A DNA stretch of 36,312 bases. Source: Deltaproteobacteria bacterium (GTDB taxonomy: Bacteria > Desulfobacterota > Desulfovibrionia > Desulfovibrionales > Desulfovibrionaceae). Made by a program: the position numbers and the translations under genes. This document shows, piece after piece, positions 7,388-16,366 of this stretch. The notes under the pieces were generated by a model, which did not search any database, was not told the origin of the DNA, and saw only the letters and a program-made list of their open reading frames with translations. Position 1 is the first letter of the stretch. The number at the start of each line of letters is the position of its first letter. The stretch spans positions 1 through 36,312 of the forward strand of contig SAAX01000024.1 of the NCBI GenBank assembly GCA_009929215.1. The letters are read 5' to 3'.

Positions 7388-7402
7388 TGGCACGCTCAGT
7401 GC
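7388..7402 (+). promoter_or_regulatory. Sigma-54 (RpoN) promoter of the TPR protein
   Basis: TGGCACG-CTCA-GTGC keeps the invariant GG (7389-7390) and GC (7401-7402) with exactly 10 bp between, and matches the -24 element fully. It is 70 bp upstream of the TPR gene. Upstream, TTTGC (7337-7341) and GCAAA (7349-7353) form a short dyad that could bind an activator. The rest of the 319-bp gap from 7153 holds the cmk terminator and nothing else recognised. Confidence 0.82.
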
Positions 7403-7471
7403 ATATAAAGAGGCAAGTCAGTGGCGCATACAGCGCTCGACCACAAACCAGCCTCAGTTGGGGAGGATATT

Positions 7472-8035
7472 ATGAGCAATCAATTGGATTACGAAATCAA
7501 TAAGGAACTGGGCGAGTGCTACCTTTTCATGGGTGACTTTGACAAGGCCGAAGAATACTATCGCAAGGCCGCCAGCAGCAACTCGCAGAGCGCAGCTCCC
7601 TTCCTGGGTCTGGCCACCGTGGCCGTGCAGCGCTCCGACCTGGACAAGGCGCTGGTGCTCTACCAGAAGGCCGCCGCCGTTGAAGAAACCGACAAGGCCC
7701 TGTGCGGCATAGGTCTTGTGTACATGGAACAGGGCGAACATCAGCTGGCCTTTGACCACTTTGCCCTTGCCCTGAAGAAATCCAGGGAAAACATCGTGGC
7801 TCTGAACTGCCTTGTTCGCGAAGCGTACCAGCTTGGCTGCGTTGAAAACGCGCTGCCCTACCTGGAAGACACCCTGAAGGCTGGCGTTGAAGCCGAGGCC
7901 GTGCGCGTAACCCTGGCTGGTTGCCTGATTTACTTGGGCCGTGCCGATGAAGCCCGCCAGCACCTTGAAGCGGTGCTGGGTGCCAACCCGACCAACATCA
8001 ATGCCAAAGAACTTTTTGACACCATGGCTGCCTAG
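7472..8035 (+). CDS. Tetratricopeptide-repeat protein
   Basis: This 187-aa protein has no signal peptide and is built of TPR units. The first is clear (INKELGECYLFMGDFDKAEE, then YYRKAAS), followed by units around 40-70 (APFLGLATVAVQRSDLDKAL), 75-105 (ALCGIGLVYMEQGEHQLAFD) and 145-180 (VRVTLAGCLIYLGRADEARQ). TPR proteins are interaction scaffolds; the partner is unknown. The start at 7472 (MSNQLDYEI) has GGGAGGA upstream. It is a single gene behind its own sigma-54 promoter, so it should be switched on by a dedicated enhancer-binding activator that is not in this window. Confidence 0.9.
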   Translation: MSNQLDYEINKELGECYLFMGDFDKAEEYYRKAASSNSQSAAPFLGLATVAVQRSDLDKALVLYQKAAAVEETDKALCGIGLVYMEQGEHQLAFDHFALALKKSRENIVALNCLVREAYQLGCVENALPYLEDTLKAGVEAEAVRVTLAGCLIYLGRADEARQHLEAVLGANPTNINAKELFDTMAA

Positions 8036-8080
8036 GTTTGGCCTGGCCAGACTGTAGCCTGTACATACTCCCCTCCCCAC

Positions 8081-8124
8081 ATGATTTTCCGGCCCCTGGC
8101 AGGTGTCGGTGGCCGGAAAATCAT
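8081..8124. terminator. 14-bp perfect hairpin after the TPR gene
   Basis: ATGATTTTCCGGCC (8081-8094) pairs exactly with GGCCGGAAAATCAT (8111-8124) around a 16-nt loop. There is no U-tract after it on the plus strand. It is the first of two strong hairpins between convergent genes. Confidence 0.6.
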
Positions 8125-8196
8125 TCCATGAGGGAAGCCACGCGCCGCTGCCGCCAATGTTTGCCACTGGCACACAGGCACGGCGGCACGGAGCGA

Positions 8197-8232
8197 CGGA
8201 AAACCCCCTGAAGCGATTCAGGGGGTTTTCCG
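8197..8232. terminator. 16-bp perfect hairpin with GCGA tetraloop, bidirectional terminator
   Basis: CGGAAAACCCCCTGAA (8197-8212) pairs exactly with TTCAGGGGGTTTTCCG (8217-8232) around a GCGA loop. T-runs lie within the distal arm on both strands, which suits termination of both the TPR transcript and the convergent gene ending at 8291. Confidence 0.75.
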
Positions 8233-8290
8233 TTTGCAGAGCCGTGTCTGCTAGAATTATGGAGCTGTACTTGTGCCGCCAGCGGTGCGC

Positions 8291-9118
8291 CTAAAGCTTA
8301 CTGCGTATTTCGTCGTAGCTTTCGCGCAGCTTTACAACCTGTGGATCGCTGAGGGCCTGCACGCCGTGGCGCGCCACAGCGCACATGAACAACAGGGCTT
8401 CTTCTGCATCAGACATACTGTTGCAAACAATATCGTAATATTCTGTGGTGTTTAGCGGGTCAATTTTTATGGCACTTTCTGCCGCCTGCATGAATGTTTT
8501 GATAAAGACCTCGCACCGCTCGTGGCGCTGGACGCGCCGCCCGAAAACCGGCAGCAGGGCCGTTTCGGCAAGCGTGCCAGCAAACAGACCTTCCACTTCC
8601 TTGACCAGTGCCTGACCGGCCTCGGCACTGCGCCCATTCAGCGCGGGCGTATCAAACAGGCATTCGCGCAAAATCAGGCGCACATCGGCAATGCTGAACC
8701 GCCGTTCACGCGATTTTTTAAATTCGTCCAACAGCATAAGAAACATGCGCTCGCGGTGGTACAACTGGGCGGCTTTTTTCTGCTTTTGCAGCTCTTTGCG
8801 CTGCTCGCGCATTTCGTCGTTCTGCATCTTGACGGTCACAATAATACCCGCAAAAGCCAGGCCGGAAAACAGCGTGTTCAACACGCCAAACGAATCGCCG
8901 AATGTGCCAGACTTGCCGAAGTCATCAACCATCAGAACAAGCGCCGTGGCCGAAGCCCCCCATATACCAATAACCAGCAGGGACACTTTGAGAAACAGGG
9001 ACCATGTTCTGCGGTCTGGCATGCGGTCTGGCGTGCTGCCGCGTTCATGCGCCACGGTGTTGGCCGCAGGCATGTCTTCGCTATTGGAATCCTTAGCGCG
9101 CAAAGAGCGTGCCTCCAT
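8291..9118 (-). CDS. Membrane protein resembling putative AbiC-type phage abortive-infection proteins
   Basis: This 275-aa protein has TM1 at about 41-63 (LFLKVSLLVIGIWGASATAL), a short loop with GKSGTFGDSFGVLNTLFSGL, TM2 at about 77-96 and a basic coiled coil at about 99-120 (EMREQRKELQKQKKAAQ). A helical cytosolic domain of about 155 residues follows. The order TM - GDxFGxxN - TM - Q/E/K coiled coil - 'FxxLL' helix is that of proteins annotated as putative phage abortive infection (putAbiC) membrane proteins. I recognise this by pattern only. The start at 9118 follows a GGAGGA site, whereas an upstream in-frame ATG lacks one. It stands alone between convergent hairpins and a divergent DUF486 gene, without other defence genes nearby. 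It could equally be a housekeeping membrane protein. Confidence 0.72.
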   Translation of the reverse strand: MEARSLRAKDSNSEDMPAANTVAHERGSTPDRMPDRRTWSLFLKVSLLVIGIWGASATALVLMVDDFGKSGTFGDSFGVLNTLFSGLAFAGIIVTVKMQNDEMREQRKELQKQKKAAQLYHRERMFLMLLDEFKKSRERRFSIADVRLILRECLFDTPALNGRSAEAGQALVKEVEGLFAGTLAETALLPVFGRRVQRHERCEVFIKTFMQAAESAIKIDPLNTTEYYDIVCNSMSDAEEALLFMCAVARHGVQALSDPQVVKLRESYDEIRSKL

Positions 9119-9343
9119 ATACAATCCTCCATGTGACGCGGCACAGATTGCCGCCACTTACGCAGCATAGCCTCAAGCACCCGCCTGCGCAAACCTTACG
9201 ACATTGCCGCATACAGGCGCGGCGCGCCATGAGGCGTATTTCTGGCTGTTGACGAGCCCGCCCGCAGCAGATAAGTGAATATGCTCCTGTACAACTTTTT
9301 CCGGCCTGCCAAGCACCTGCCCTTGCGACCGTCCACGGATTTC

Positions 9344-9694
9344 ATGATGCAGATACCAATTCCCGTAAGCACTGTAGCCTTACTTTTCTGCTCCAATCTT
9401 TTTATGACTTTTGCATGGTACGGACACCTGCGCTATAGAAGCACAGCCCTGCCCATTGTGATTATTACAAGCTGGGCAATTGCTTTTTTTGAATATGTTT
9501 TGCAGGTTCCGGCCAACAGGATTGGCTACGGATATTTTTCTGCCGCAGAGCTCAAGACCATTCAGGAAGTTATTTCGCTCACCGTCTTCATGGGGTTTTC
9601 GGCATTCTGGCTGCACGAACCGCTGAAATGGAACCATCTGGTGGGCTTTGGACTTATAGTGCTTGCGGCCTGGGTGATCTTTAAGGAGTGGTAG
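9344..9694 (+). CDS. DUF486/DMT-type small membrane protein
   Basis: A 116-aa hydrophobic protein with four predicted helices, including VALLFCSNLFMTFAWYGHLR, IVIITSWAIAFFEYVLQVPA, ISLTVFMGFSAFWL and LVGFGLIVLAAWVIF. The FMTFAWYGHL motif, the conserved NRIGYG and the length are typical of the DUF486 family, a four-helix group related to drug/metabolite transporters whose substrate is unknown. Two adjacent ATGs (9344 and 9347) are possible starts; an upstream in-frame ATG at 9275 would add a basic non-family tail. A TTGACG at 9249 with 17 bp to TAAGTG is a weak promoter candidate. The gene is 4 bp from the following TSUP gene, so they form an operon. Confidence 0.85.
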   Translation: MMQIPIPVSTVALLFCSNLFMTFAWYGHLRYRSTALPIVIITSWAIAFFEYVLQVPANRIGYGYFSAAELKTIQEVISLTVFMGFSAFWLHEPLKWNHLVGFGLIVLAAWVIFKEW

Positions 9695-9698
9695 CGCC

Positions 9699-10484
9699 GT
9701 GACTCTTGATTTCAGTCTGCTGACCTACGCCGTTGGTCTGGCAGCTGCCTTTGGCGGTGGATTTATAGATTCCATTGCTGGCGGCGGCGGGCTTGTAACC
9801 ATGCCCGCCCTGCTGCTTTGCGGCGTGCCCCCCCACCAGTCGCTTGGTACCAACAAGGTGAGCGCCTGCCTTGGAACCTGTGTGGCCCTGGGCAACTTTG
9901 CCCGCAGCAATCTGGTTTTGTGGCGTGTGGCAGTGGCTGGTATTATTTTTTCGCTGGTGGGTTCGTGGGCGGGTTCGCGTCTGGCTCTGTTGCTTGACGC
10001 GGCTGTGCTTGGCAAGGTGCTGGTGGCCCTGCTGCCCATTGGCATGTGCGCCACCCTGCTGCCCAAAAAAGAACGTAAGCAGGAGCCCCTGCCGCTTTCC
10101 GGCCCACGCTTCTGGATACCCGTTGCCTTTGTCTGCCTTGTGATGGGCGGCTACGATGGTTTTTTTGGCCCTGGCACGGGCAGCTTTCTGATTCTGGCCT
10201 TCCACTGGATTTTGCGCATGGGGCTCATGCAAGCCTCGGCCACGTCAAAGGTGCTCAACCTCGCCTCAAACTTTGCGGGAGCGGTTGTTTTTATTCTCAA
10301 CGGTGTTGTGGTGTGGAGCCTGGCCCTGCCCATGGCTGCCGCCTGCTGCCTTGGCAACTGGCTGGGCAGCCGCATGGTCATACGCGTTGGGCCCGCTGCT
10401 GTGCGCCGTTTTTTGGCCGTATCACTCAGCCTGCTGCTGGTTACCCTGGTGTGGCAGTATTTTCTGGCTCCCTCCCCCAAATAA
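9699..10484 (+). CDS. TSUP (TauE/SafE) family permease
   Basis: This 261-aa inner-membrane protein has about eight hydrophobic helices and two family repeats. The N-terminal repeat has the signature GGGFIDSIAGGGGLVTMPAL and TNKVSACLGT; the second repeat contains DGFFGPGTGSFLILAF and SATSKVLNLASNFAG. TSUP proteins export or import small organic or sulfur anions (sulfite, sulfoacetate, taurine-related) by proton coupling. In a sulfate reducer sulfur oxyanions are plausible substrates, but the substrate cannot be read from sequence. The start is GTG at 9699 with AAGGAG upstream, overlapping the end region of the DUF486 gene. A long palindrome follows the stop. Confidence 0.9.
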   Translation: MTLDFSLLTYAVGLAAAFGGGFIDSIAGGGGLVTMPALLLCGVPPHQSLGTNKVSACLGTCVALGNFARSNLVLWRVAVAGIIFSLVGSWAGSRLALLLDAAVLGKVLVALLPIGMCATLLPKKERKQEPLPLSGPRFWIPVAFVCLVMGGYDGFFGPGTGSFLILAFHWILRMGLMQASATSKVLNLASNFAGAVVFILNGVVVWSLALPMAAACCLGNWLGSRMVIRVGPAAVRRFLAVSLSLLLVTLVWQYFLAPSPK

Positions 10485-10510
10485 ATTGCGGCACTCTGCC
10501 ACCATGTATG

Positions 10511-10546
10511 CAAAATCCCCGGAATGAGCTCATTCCGGGGATTTTG
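10511..10546. terminator. 36-bp perfect palindrome, bidirectional terminator
   Basis: CAAAATCCCCGGAATGAG (10511-10528) is followed immediately by its exact reverse complement (10529-10546). The stem ends in ATTTTG on both strands, and it lies between the convergent TSUP and chemoreceptor genes. Confidence 0.85.
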
Positions 10547-10566
10547 CCGTATCTGCCCTATGCGGG

Positions 10567-12660
10567 TTAGCTCCGCTTCATATCTGCAATAAGCTCGCTC
10601 ATGCGCTCTGCCTGACGGGCCAGCTCGCTCACCGCGCGCGAGGCCTCGCCCATGGCCTGGGCTGTCTGCCCAGACATTTCGTTAACACGCACGATGGACT
10701 GGTTGATCTCCTCACTGGTTGCCGACTGTTGCTCGCTGGCGGTGGCAATGGCCCGCACCTGATCGGCAGAGGCCTCGACCTTGCTCACAATTTCCTGCAA
10801 GGCATCGCCAGATTGCTGTGCCAGATTTGTGGCTGTTTCCACCTCGGCAAGGGCATTATCCATGGCCTGCACACTCTGCCCGGCACTGCCCTGAATGGCG
10901 GCAATGGCATTACCCACATCGTTGGTGGAAGCCATGGTTTTTTCTGCCAGCTTGCGCACTTCGTCGGCCACCACGGCAAAGCCGCGCCCCGCATCACCCG
11001 CGCGCGCTGCCTCGATGGCGGCGTTGAGAGCCAACAGGTTGGTCTGGTCGGCAATGTCTGAAATGACATTCATAATCTGGGTAATGGCCTGTGCATGCTG
11101 ATGGAGCGTGGTCATGTCACCCTTGAGCGCCAGCGAAACCTTGTGCACCTGACCGATACTCTGGAGGGATTTTTCTACAATACCAGCGCCATTTTCGGCA
11201 TTGGCGCGGGTTTCGGCAGACATGGCCGAGGCCGAAGAGGCATTGCGGGCCACTTCCTGCACGGTGGCGTTCATTTCATTCATGGCAGTGGCGGCTTCGG
11301 CCAGCCGCTGCGAGGATTCTGCCGCACTTCTGTCCGACTGCTCGATCTGCGCCGCAAGCTCGGTTGAGGCGGCAGAGATAATGCTCACCACTTCTTCCAG
11401 CTGGCCAGCCGCCGCCAGCATGCCTTCACGCTTGGCGCTTTCGGCCAGGCGGGCGGCTTCTTCTGCCTTGGCGGTGGCTTTTTCCGCTTCTTCGGTGGCG
11501 CGCTGGGCGGCCTGGGTTTTATGTTCGCTTTCGCTCAGCAAATGCCGGATGCTCTCAACCATGCGCCGCATGCCCGCTGCCAGGGTGCTAAATTCATCAC
11601 CGCGCTTTTCGGCAGCGTCAAACAGGGCGCGTTCCTTATCGTTGGTTTGCAGACGGCCACCGGCTACAGCCTCGGCCACGCCAGAAATACCGCCAAGCAT
11701 GCGCACAATACCGCGCGCGGAGATAAAAATCATGGTTCCCACTATAAGGGCGCACACAAGGGTAAGCAGGCTGGCGTTGGTCAGCAGATCACTTATGGGC
11801 TTGAATATTTCACCCCGGTCAAACTCCACGCAGATAATCCAGCCTTCGTGAGGCAGGGCCTTGTAATACAAGCCCTTGCTTTCACCCTTGTCGTTGACAA
11901 AGCGGGTGCGGCCTTCCTTTTGCGTGAGCAGTTGCGCCACATGGGAAACCTTGCTGTCGTCACGGCCTAGAGCAGAGCCATCAGGATGCAAAACCACGCG
12001 CCCCTGCATGTCGTACACATAGACCATGCCCTGTTTGCCCACCTTGATTTTGTCGGTGGTACTTTTGCTGAGCAGCTTGTTGTCTATGCCCGCAGCAAGC
12101 ACGGCAACAATCTTGCCATCCTGCTTCAGAGGCATGGCAATGGCAGTGGCAATGATCCCTGTGGACGCGCTTCTGATGCCCACAACACTGGTCTGCCCGT
12201 CTTTACTTTTCTTAAAGTAATCACGGCCAGAAAAATCGGCGCCTATAAATTTGCTGGGACCTTGCTGCTTATCTATGCGATGACCAAGAACCTTGCCGTC
12301 GCTGGCAATTATTCCTGCGTAATAAACGGTGTCATTGCTGGTAACAAAAGACTCAAGGGCGCGGTCTGCACGGGAGAAAAGCGATCCCTCAAATGCCTCG
12401 GGCCGCCCCTCTGTGTAGGCCTGCACCTGATCCTTGATGCGCTGGTTTTCGGTCATGGTTTTCAGGCCTTGCTCCAGACCGTTGAAAACTGCGTCCAGGC
12501 CGATACTCTGACTTTCGAGCAGTGCGCTCATGTCGGTGGCAATCTGCTCGCGCAGCATTTCCTCGGACATCTTGTAGCACACCCCGGCCACAAGCATAAG
12601 GCCCACGATGGCAGGAGTCAGAATGGAAAGGCCCATCCTGGCAAGCAATCCTATTTTCAT
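10567..12660 (-). CDS. Methyl-accepting chemotaxis protein (dCache_1 sensor), copy 1
   Basis: This 697-aa transmembrane chemoreceptor has TM1 at about 9-29 and a periplasmic double-Cache domain at about 30-280 ([16 protein letters not shown], then [15 protein letters not shown] and GWIICVEFD). TM2 lies near 285-310. A HAMP-like linker and a coiled coil rich in Ala, Glu and Lys follow. The cytoplasmic signalling hairpin tip is [20 protein letters not shown], then [20 protein letters not shown]. There is no C-terminal CheR/CheB tether pentapeptide. dCache domains usually bind amino acids or small organic acids; the ligand here is unknown. The ATG at 12660 has AGGGG upstream; a GTG directly before it would add one residue. 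It is a close paralogue of the gene at 18246, of equal length. A sigma-28-like -10 element lies upstream. Confidence 0.95.
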   Translation of the reverse strand: MKIGLLARMGLSILTPAIVGLMLVAGVCYKMSEEMLREQIATDMSALLESQSIGLDAVFNGLEQGLKTMTENQRIKDQVQAYTEGRPEAFEGSLFSRADRALESFVTSNDTVYYAGIIASDGKVLGHRIDKQQGPSKFIGADFSGRDYFKKSKDGQTSVVGIRSASTGIIATAIAMPLKQDGKIVAVLAAGIDNKLLSKSTTDKIKVGKQGMVYVYDMQGRVVLHPDGSALGRDDSKVSHVAQLLTQKEGRTRFVNDKGESKGLYYKALPHEGWIICVEFDRGEIFKPISDLLTNASLLTLVCALIVGTMIFISARGIVRMLGGISGVAEAVAGGRLQTNDKERALFDAAEKRGDEFSTLAAGMRRMVESIRHLLSESEHKTQAAQRATEEAEKATAKAEEAARLAESAKREGMLAAAGQLEEVVSIISAASTELAAQIEQSDRSAAESSQRLAEAATAMNEMNATVQEVARNASSASAMSAETRANAENGAGIVEKSLQSIGQVHKVSLALKGDMTTLHQHAQAITQIMNVISDIADQTNLLALNAAIEAARAGDAGRGFAVVADEVRKLAEKTMASTNDVGNAIAAIQGSAGQSVQAMDNALAEVETATNLAQQSGDALQEIVSKVEASADQVRAIATASEQQSATSEEINQSIVRVNEMSGQTAQAMGEASRAVSELARQAERMSELIADMKRS
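10913..10986. repeat. 74-bp near-identical inverted repeat, copy A (within chemoreceptor 1)
   Basis: This segment is the reverse complement of 19920-19993 with a single mismatch; the first 47 bp of the shared stretch are identical. It encodes the conserved tip region of the MCP signalling domain. Because the two copies face each other, they could recombine and invert the roughly 9 kb between them. Confidence 0.85.
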
Positions 12661-12769
12661 CACTACCCCTTTTGTGCGGCGTCAACGCACAGATGCACTA
12701 AAAAACCTCACCCTTGCGGAAAATTCAACAATATCAGCAAGCTCTGCGTACTCAACTGATTACCAAATC

Positions 12770-12777
12770 TTATCGGC
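12770..12777 (-). promoter_or_regulatory. Possible sigma-28 (FliA) promoter -10 of chemoreceptor 1
   Basis: On the minus strand the sequence reads GCCGATAA, the sigma-28 -10 consensus, about 110 bp upstream of the ATG. Eleven bases further upstream the -35 region reads TATTGGAA, which matches TAAAGTTT poorly. The same octamer precedes the paralogous chemoreceptor at 18246. The remaining 318-bp gap (12661-12978) is AT-rich and shows nothing else recognisable. Confidence 0.5.
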
Positions 12778-12978
12778 CAAATTTTCGTTTCCAATAGACT
12801 TCTTATCCATATTTTCACAAGCATTTCAAAATGGCATTCAGGCACCGTACCACACGCATCCGGCAAGATGAAAGCGATTACATTTGTTGGATACTGCCAT
12901 TATTCATTGCAATTAAAATATATCATTTTAGCATATTAAGATCAAAACAACCCCGAAAAAGGTATCTCCTCTCCATTC

Positions 12979-13614
12979 TCAGACTGAAGGATCGCAGAGC
13001 TCTGGCAGGGCTCCCCCTGCCACGGCCCACAGGTACAGGCTGGCCACAGAGCCGCAAGGGCTGAAACGGTGGCGATACGTCTCAAAGCGCTCTCGACTTA
13101 CAACCTTGTGCCGGTAGACCATGCGCAGCCCCCGGTGGATGGCCAAATCGCCAAAACTGAAAACATCTGGCCGCTGAAGAGAAAAAAGCATCAGCATTTC
13201 TGCCGTCCACACGCCAACGCCCTCCAGCCTGCACAATGCAGCGCTCACGCTGGCATCGTCCATGTGGCGCAGCGCCTCAACATCCAGCTCGCCCAGCAGG
13301 GCTTTGCGGGCAGCGCCCTTCATGTAGCCCACCTTGCGGAAGGAAAGCCCCAGCCTTTGCAAGGCCTCTGTCTCCATGCCGTCTACCGTTGCGGGAGTAA
13401 CCTCGCCCAGGGATTGCACCAGTCTGTTCCACACCGTTTGCTGAGCCTTGGTGGCTATCTGTTGGCCCACAATGGCGTGCATGAGGGCATCAAAAAGGTC
13501 GGGCCGCACCTCGCGCCTGACGGGGCCTACACGCTCAATCACGCGGGCAATGCGCTTGTCCTTGCAGCAAAGATAATCGGTTTCTGTGGTTCCGTAGGCA
13601 AAATACTGGGGCAT
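12979..13614 (-). CDS. alkA: DNA-3-methyladenine glycosylase II (AlkA-like, HhH-GPD superfamily)
   Basis: A 211-aa base-excision repair glycosylase that would remove alkylated purines such as 3-methyladenine. It shows LFDALMHAIVGQQIATKAQQ (helical core), the helix-hairpin-helix LEGVGVWTAEMLMLFSLQRP, and the catalytic Asp in VFSFGDLAIHRGLR. It lacks the four-Cys iron-sulfur cluster of Nth/MutY enzymes and the large N-terminal domain of E. coli AlkA, so it is the short form. The ATG has GGAG upstream. It lies between two genes on the same strand with gaps near 300 bp and is probably monocistronic. Confidence 0.88.
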   Translation of the reverse strand: MPQYFAYGTTETDYLCCKDKRIARVIERVGPVRREVRPDLFDALMHAIVGQQIATKAQQTVWNRLVQSLGEVTPATVDGMETEALQRLGLSFRKVGYMKGAARKALLGELDVEALRHMDDASVSAALCRLEGVGVWTAEMLMLFSLQRPDVFSFGDLAIHRGLRMVYRHKVVSRERFETYRHRFSPCGSVASLYLWAVAGGALPELCDPSV

Positions 13615-13666
13615 GGCAGCTCCGCAACAAAGTTTTCAGCCCTAACCATAGCGTATTTCTGGCAAT

Positions 13667-13732
13667 AAAAAAAGCCGCTTGCGCGGCGTGACAAACAAAA
13701 AAACGGCGCGAAACCCTAAGGATATCGCGCCG
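13667..13732 (-). terminator. Tandem rho-independent terminators after the UPF0210 gene
   Basis: Read on the minus strand, the first hairpin (CGGCGCGA 13704-13711 with TCGCGCCG 13725-13732) is followed by seven T. A second short hairpin (GCCGC TTGC GCGGC, 13674-13687) is followed by another seven T. Together they terminate the UPF0210 transcript before the AlkA gene. The rest of the 292-bp gap (13615-13906) holds nothing recognised. Confidence 0.85.
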
Positions 13733-13906
13733 CAACATGATAGAATAACGGTTAAATTCTCTCGTGATGCTTACTCTATGAGAAATTTTACTCCCTACCA
13801 GGGAAACGCGCCTTTTTATGAAAGAAGTGTACCCTTTGGTACTCGACTGGAATAAAAAGACTTCCTGACGCAAGCAGGGGGCAAAAAAGCCATAGAGTGA
13901 GCGTCC

Positions 13907-15292
13907 CTAGTTTTTGAGGCTGTGGATGGGGGCAGGAATGCGCCCGCCCAAACCGATAAAGTCGGTGGCGTCGCCTTTGGGCACAGCCATGATGGCCGCC
14001 TTGCCCAAAAGACCGCCAAACGAAACTTCTTCGCCCACACCCTTGCCGGGCACGGGGATAAGACGCACGGCCGTGGTCTTGGTGTTGATGACACCAATGG
14101 CCATTTCGTCGGCAATGATGCCAGAGATGGTCGAAGCGGGGGTATCGCCGGGAATGGCGATCATGTCGAGGCCCACGGAGCACACGCTGGTCATGGCCTC
14201 GAGTTTTTCAAGGCTGAGAAGGCCAGCGGTGGCGGCAGCCTCGATGCTGGAGTCTTCCGAAACCGGAATAAACGCGCCAGAAAGACCGCCCACAGAGGAA
14301 GAAGCAAAGGCTCCGCCCTTTTTGACAGCGTCGTTCAGCATGGCCAGCACGGCAGTTGTGCCGGGCGCGCCAATGCTCGAAAGGCCCATGCTCTGGAAAA
14401 TTTCGCCCACAGAGTCGCCAACCGCAGGGGTGGGCGCCAGCGAAAGGTCAGCCACGCCAAAGGGCAGGCCCAAACGGGTGGCCACTTCTGTACCGATCAT
14501 CTCACCCACGCGGGTAACCTTGTAGGCGGTGCGCTTGATCACTTCGGCCATGTCCAGCAGGGTAAGGGGGCCGCCCTTGCCGTTGTGGCCAGCCTCGCGG
14601 GCGCGATCCAGAGCCTTTTTGACCACGCCAGGGCCGGAAACACCCACGTTTATGACCACATCAGGCTCGCCCACGCCAAGGTAAGCGCCAGCCATAAAGG
14701 GCACGTCCTGCGGAATGTTGGCAAAAACCACCAGCTTGGCGCAGCCAAGGCCGCCGCGATCGGCGGTGGCATCGGCAACCTTGAGAATCTGCTGACCCAT
14801 GAGGGCCACGGCGTCCATGTTGATGCCGCTACGCGACGAAGCAACATTAATGGAGGAGCAGATGCGGTCGGTTTCGGCCAAGGCCTGGGGCAGGGCTTCG
14901 ATGAGGGCGCGGTCGCCCTTAGCAAAGCCTTTTTCGACCAGGGCAGAAAAACCGCCCAGAAAATCGACGCCCGCCTCCTTGGCGGCTTCGTCAAGAGCCT
15001 TGCACACGCGCACCATGCCATCGGGGCCAAAAGGGGCACCCACCACGGCAATGGGGCTAACGCTGATGCGCTTGTTCACCACCGGGATGCCGTACTTGTC
15101 GCCCACTTCGTTGCAAACACTCACGAGCTGCGAGGCATAGCGATTGATCTTGGCCTTAACGTTGGCGGTAAAAAGCTCAAGGTCGTGGCTTACGCAGTCA
15201 AACAGGCTCACGCCAAGGGTAACGGTACGCACATCAAGGTGCTCGTTGCGGAGCATGTTCAACGTGCTGATAACTTCGCGTTCTGAAAGCAT
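13907..15292 (-). CDS. UPF0210 (PFL/DUF711) family protein
   Basis: This 461-aa cytoplasmic protein begins [20 protein letters not shown]. Family-like segments include [81 protein letters not shown] and [23 protein letters not shown]0210 proteins are structurally related to glycyl-radical-type (PFL-like) folds but their reaction is not established. The start at 15292 follows AGGAAG; an in-frame extension to 15466 has no family support. An ACT-domain protein is encoded just upstream on the same strand. The same partnership (UPF0237 ACT protein with UPF0210) occurs widely in bacteria and suggests amino-acid-responsive control. Confidence 0.9.
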   Translation of the reverse strand: MLSEREVISTLNMLRNEHLDVRTVTLGVSLFDCVSHDLELFTANVKAKINRYASQLVSVCNEVGDKYGIPVVNKRISVSPIAVVGAPFGPDGMVRVCKALDEAAKEAGVDFLGGFSALVEKGFAKGDRALIEALPQALAETDRICSSINVASSRSGINMDAVALMGQQILKVADATADRGGLGCAKLVVFANIPQDVPFMAGAYLGVGEPDVVINVGVSGPGVVKKALDRAREAGHNGKGGPLTLLDMAEVIKRTAYKVTRVGEMIGTEVATRLGLPFGVADLSLAPTPAVGDSVGEIFQSMGLSSIGAPGTTAVLAMLNDAVKKGGAFASSSVGGLSGAFIPVSEDSSIEAAATAGLLSLEKLEAMTSVCSVGLDMIAIPGDTPASTISGIIADEMAIGVINTKTTAVRLIPVPGKGVGEEVSFGGLLGKAAIMAVPKGDATDFIGLGGRIPAPIHSLKN

Positions 15293-15501
15293 GGAGATCT
15301 TCCTGTATTTTCGGTCAACAACAGCCGCATGGCTGCGCTGCCCGGAAGGCGGGTTTGTTCCCCGGCGCATTGCGTGCGGCCAGGAATAGTGCATCTGGGC
15401 AAAGCGGTGCGGCCGGGTACTCGGCAAACCGGGGCAATCACCGTTGCGGCTCCCAGGCCTGCGCACTGCGCTGGCCTGCGGCCGCGCTACGGCGTATTCC
15501 T

Positions 15502-16062
15502 TTAAAAAGAATTTACCCTGTGCACGGCCTCAAAAATATCGCGGTGCTGGGCGCTCACACGCAGGCCACTTTTTTGGCCCTCGCAATCGAGCTCGCGGCG
15601 CAAACGGCCCATGTCAACGCTGTTGGGAACCATGACCTCAAACACAAAAAGTGCATGGTTTGTGCCGCCCTCGCCCAAAATGGCCTTGAGGCTTTCAATA
15701 TTGACGCCGTGGCGCGCAAAAACGCGGCTCATGGCAGCAATAAGGCCGGGCTTGTCCGGGCCATCGGCGGTGACCACAAAGGGTTCGCAGTGCAGGTCTG
15801 TGCCCCACTGGCCCTTGATGGCAGGGCGCACAAGCACAGAAAGATCGACCTTTGATGCTTCAAGACCGGCGCTCAGTTTGGCGCGCAGGTTTTCAGCGTC
15901 GGTTTCCGGGGCGGCAACCACAAATATAGCCGCAAATTCGCCAGAAAGAATGGTCTGGGTCACTTCCTCGATGTTGCAGCCGCTTTCTTCAAGAATTCGG
16001 CTTACAGAGGCCACCACGCCGGGGCAGTCGCGCCCCAGAAAGGAGGCTGTAAATTTTTGCAT
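15502..16062 (-). CDS. Double-ACT-domain regulator (GcvR-like / UPF0237-related)
   Basis: This 186-aa protein has two ACT domains. ACT 1 is at about 1-80 ([20 protein letters not shown], then [13 protein letters not shown]). ACT 2 is at about 92-175 ([20 protein letters not shown], then [13 protein letters not shown]). The D-x-PGI/V-type turns are the amino-acid-binding loops. GcvR-like proteins sense glycine; UPF0237 proteins are usually single ACT units paired with UPF0210. This one has the GcvR layout but the UPF0210 neighbour, so it may regulate that protein allosterically. The gap to the UPF0210 start is 209 bp with no clear terminator. AAGGA precedes the ATG. Confidence 0.87.
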   Translation of the reverse strand: MQKFTASFLGRDCPGVVASVSRILEESGCNIEEVTQTILSGEFAAIFVVAAPETDAENLRAKLSAGLEASKVDLSVLVRPAIKGQWGTDLHCEPFVVTADGPDKPGLIAAMSRVFARHGVNIESLKAILGEGGTNHALFVFEVMVPNSVDMGRLRRELDCEGQKSGLRVSAQHRDIFEAVHRVNSF

Positions 16063-16366
16063 GACACTGTCCTTGAAAAAGCCACCAGCAGAATACCAGC
16101 GGCGGTTGTATCGTGTAAAAGATTTTTATACACGCAAACAGGGTAAAACTTCAAGGGGGTCGAAGGGACAGAATTTGGGCCAATAAAGCGGCCCTGGGGC
16201 CTATAGCTGCAACGCAGGAACAGCGTGGCTTTTGCCCCCTCACAGACGCGATAAACGCGCTTCTGCAATAGTCATCGCCTGTAGTGCGCCGGGCAATCTT
16301 GACGCCTATGCGCTAATGGCATACCGTAACGCTCCTTTCAGGTACGGGCCATTCAGGAGTCGATAA
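16063..16366. other. Divergent intergenic region between the ACT regulator and lysS
   Basis: This 304-bp region must contain the promoters of the ACT/UPF0210 unit and of lysS. I found no convincing -35/-10 pair, T-box motif, lysine-riboswitch-like architecture or inverted repeat. Confidence 0.4.

Noticed and set aside
16063..16366. Possible lysine riboswitch or T-box before lysS.
   Set aside because: No T-box sequence, specifier-loop arrangement or riboswitch-like architecture could be found, and no leader terminator precedes the start.
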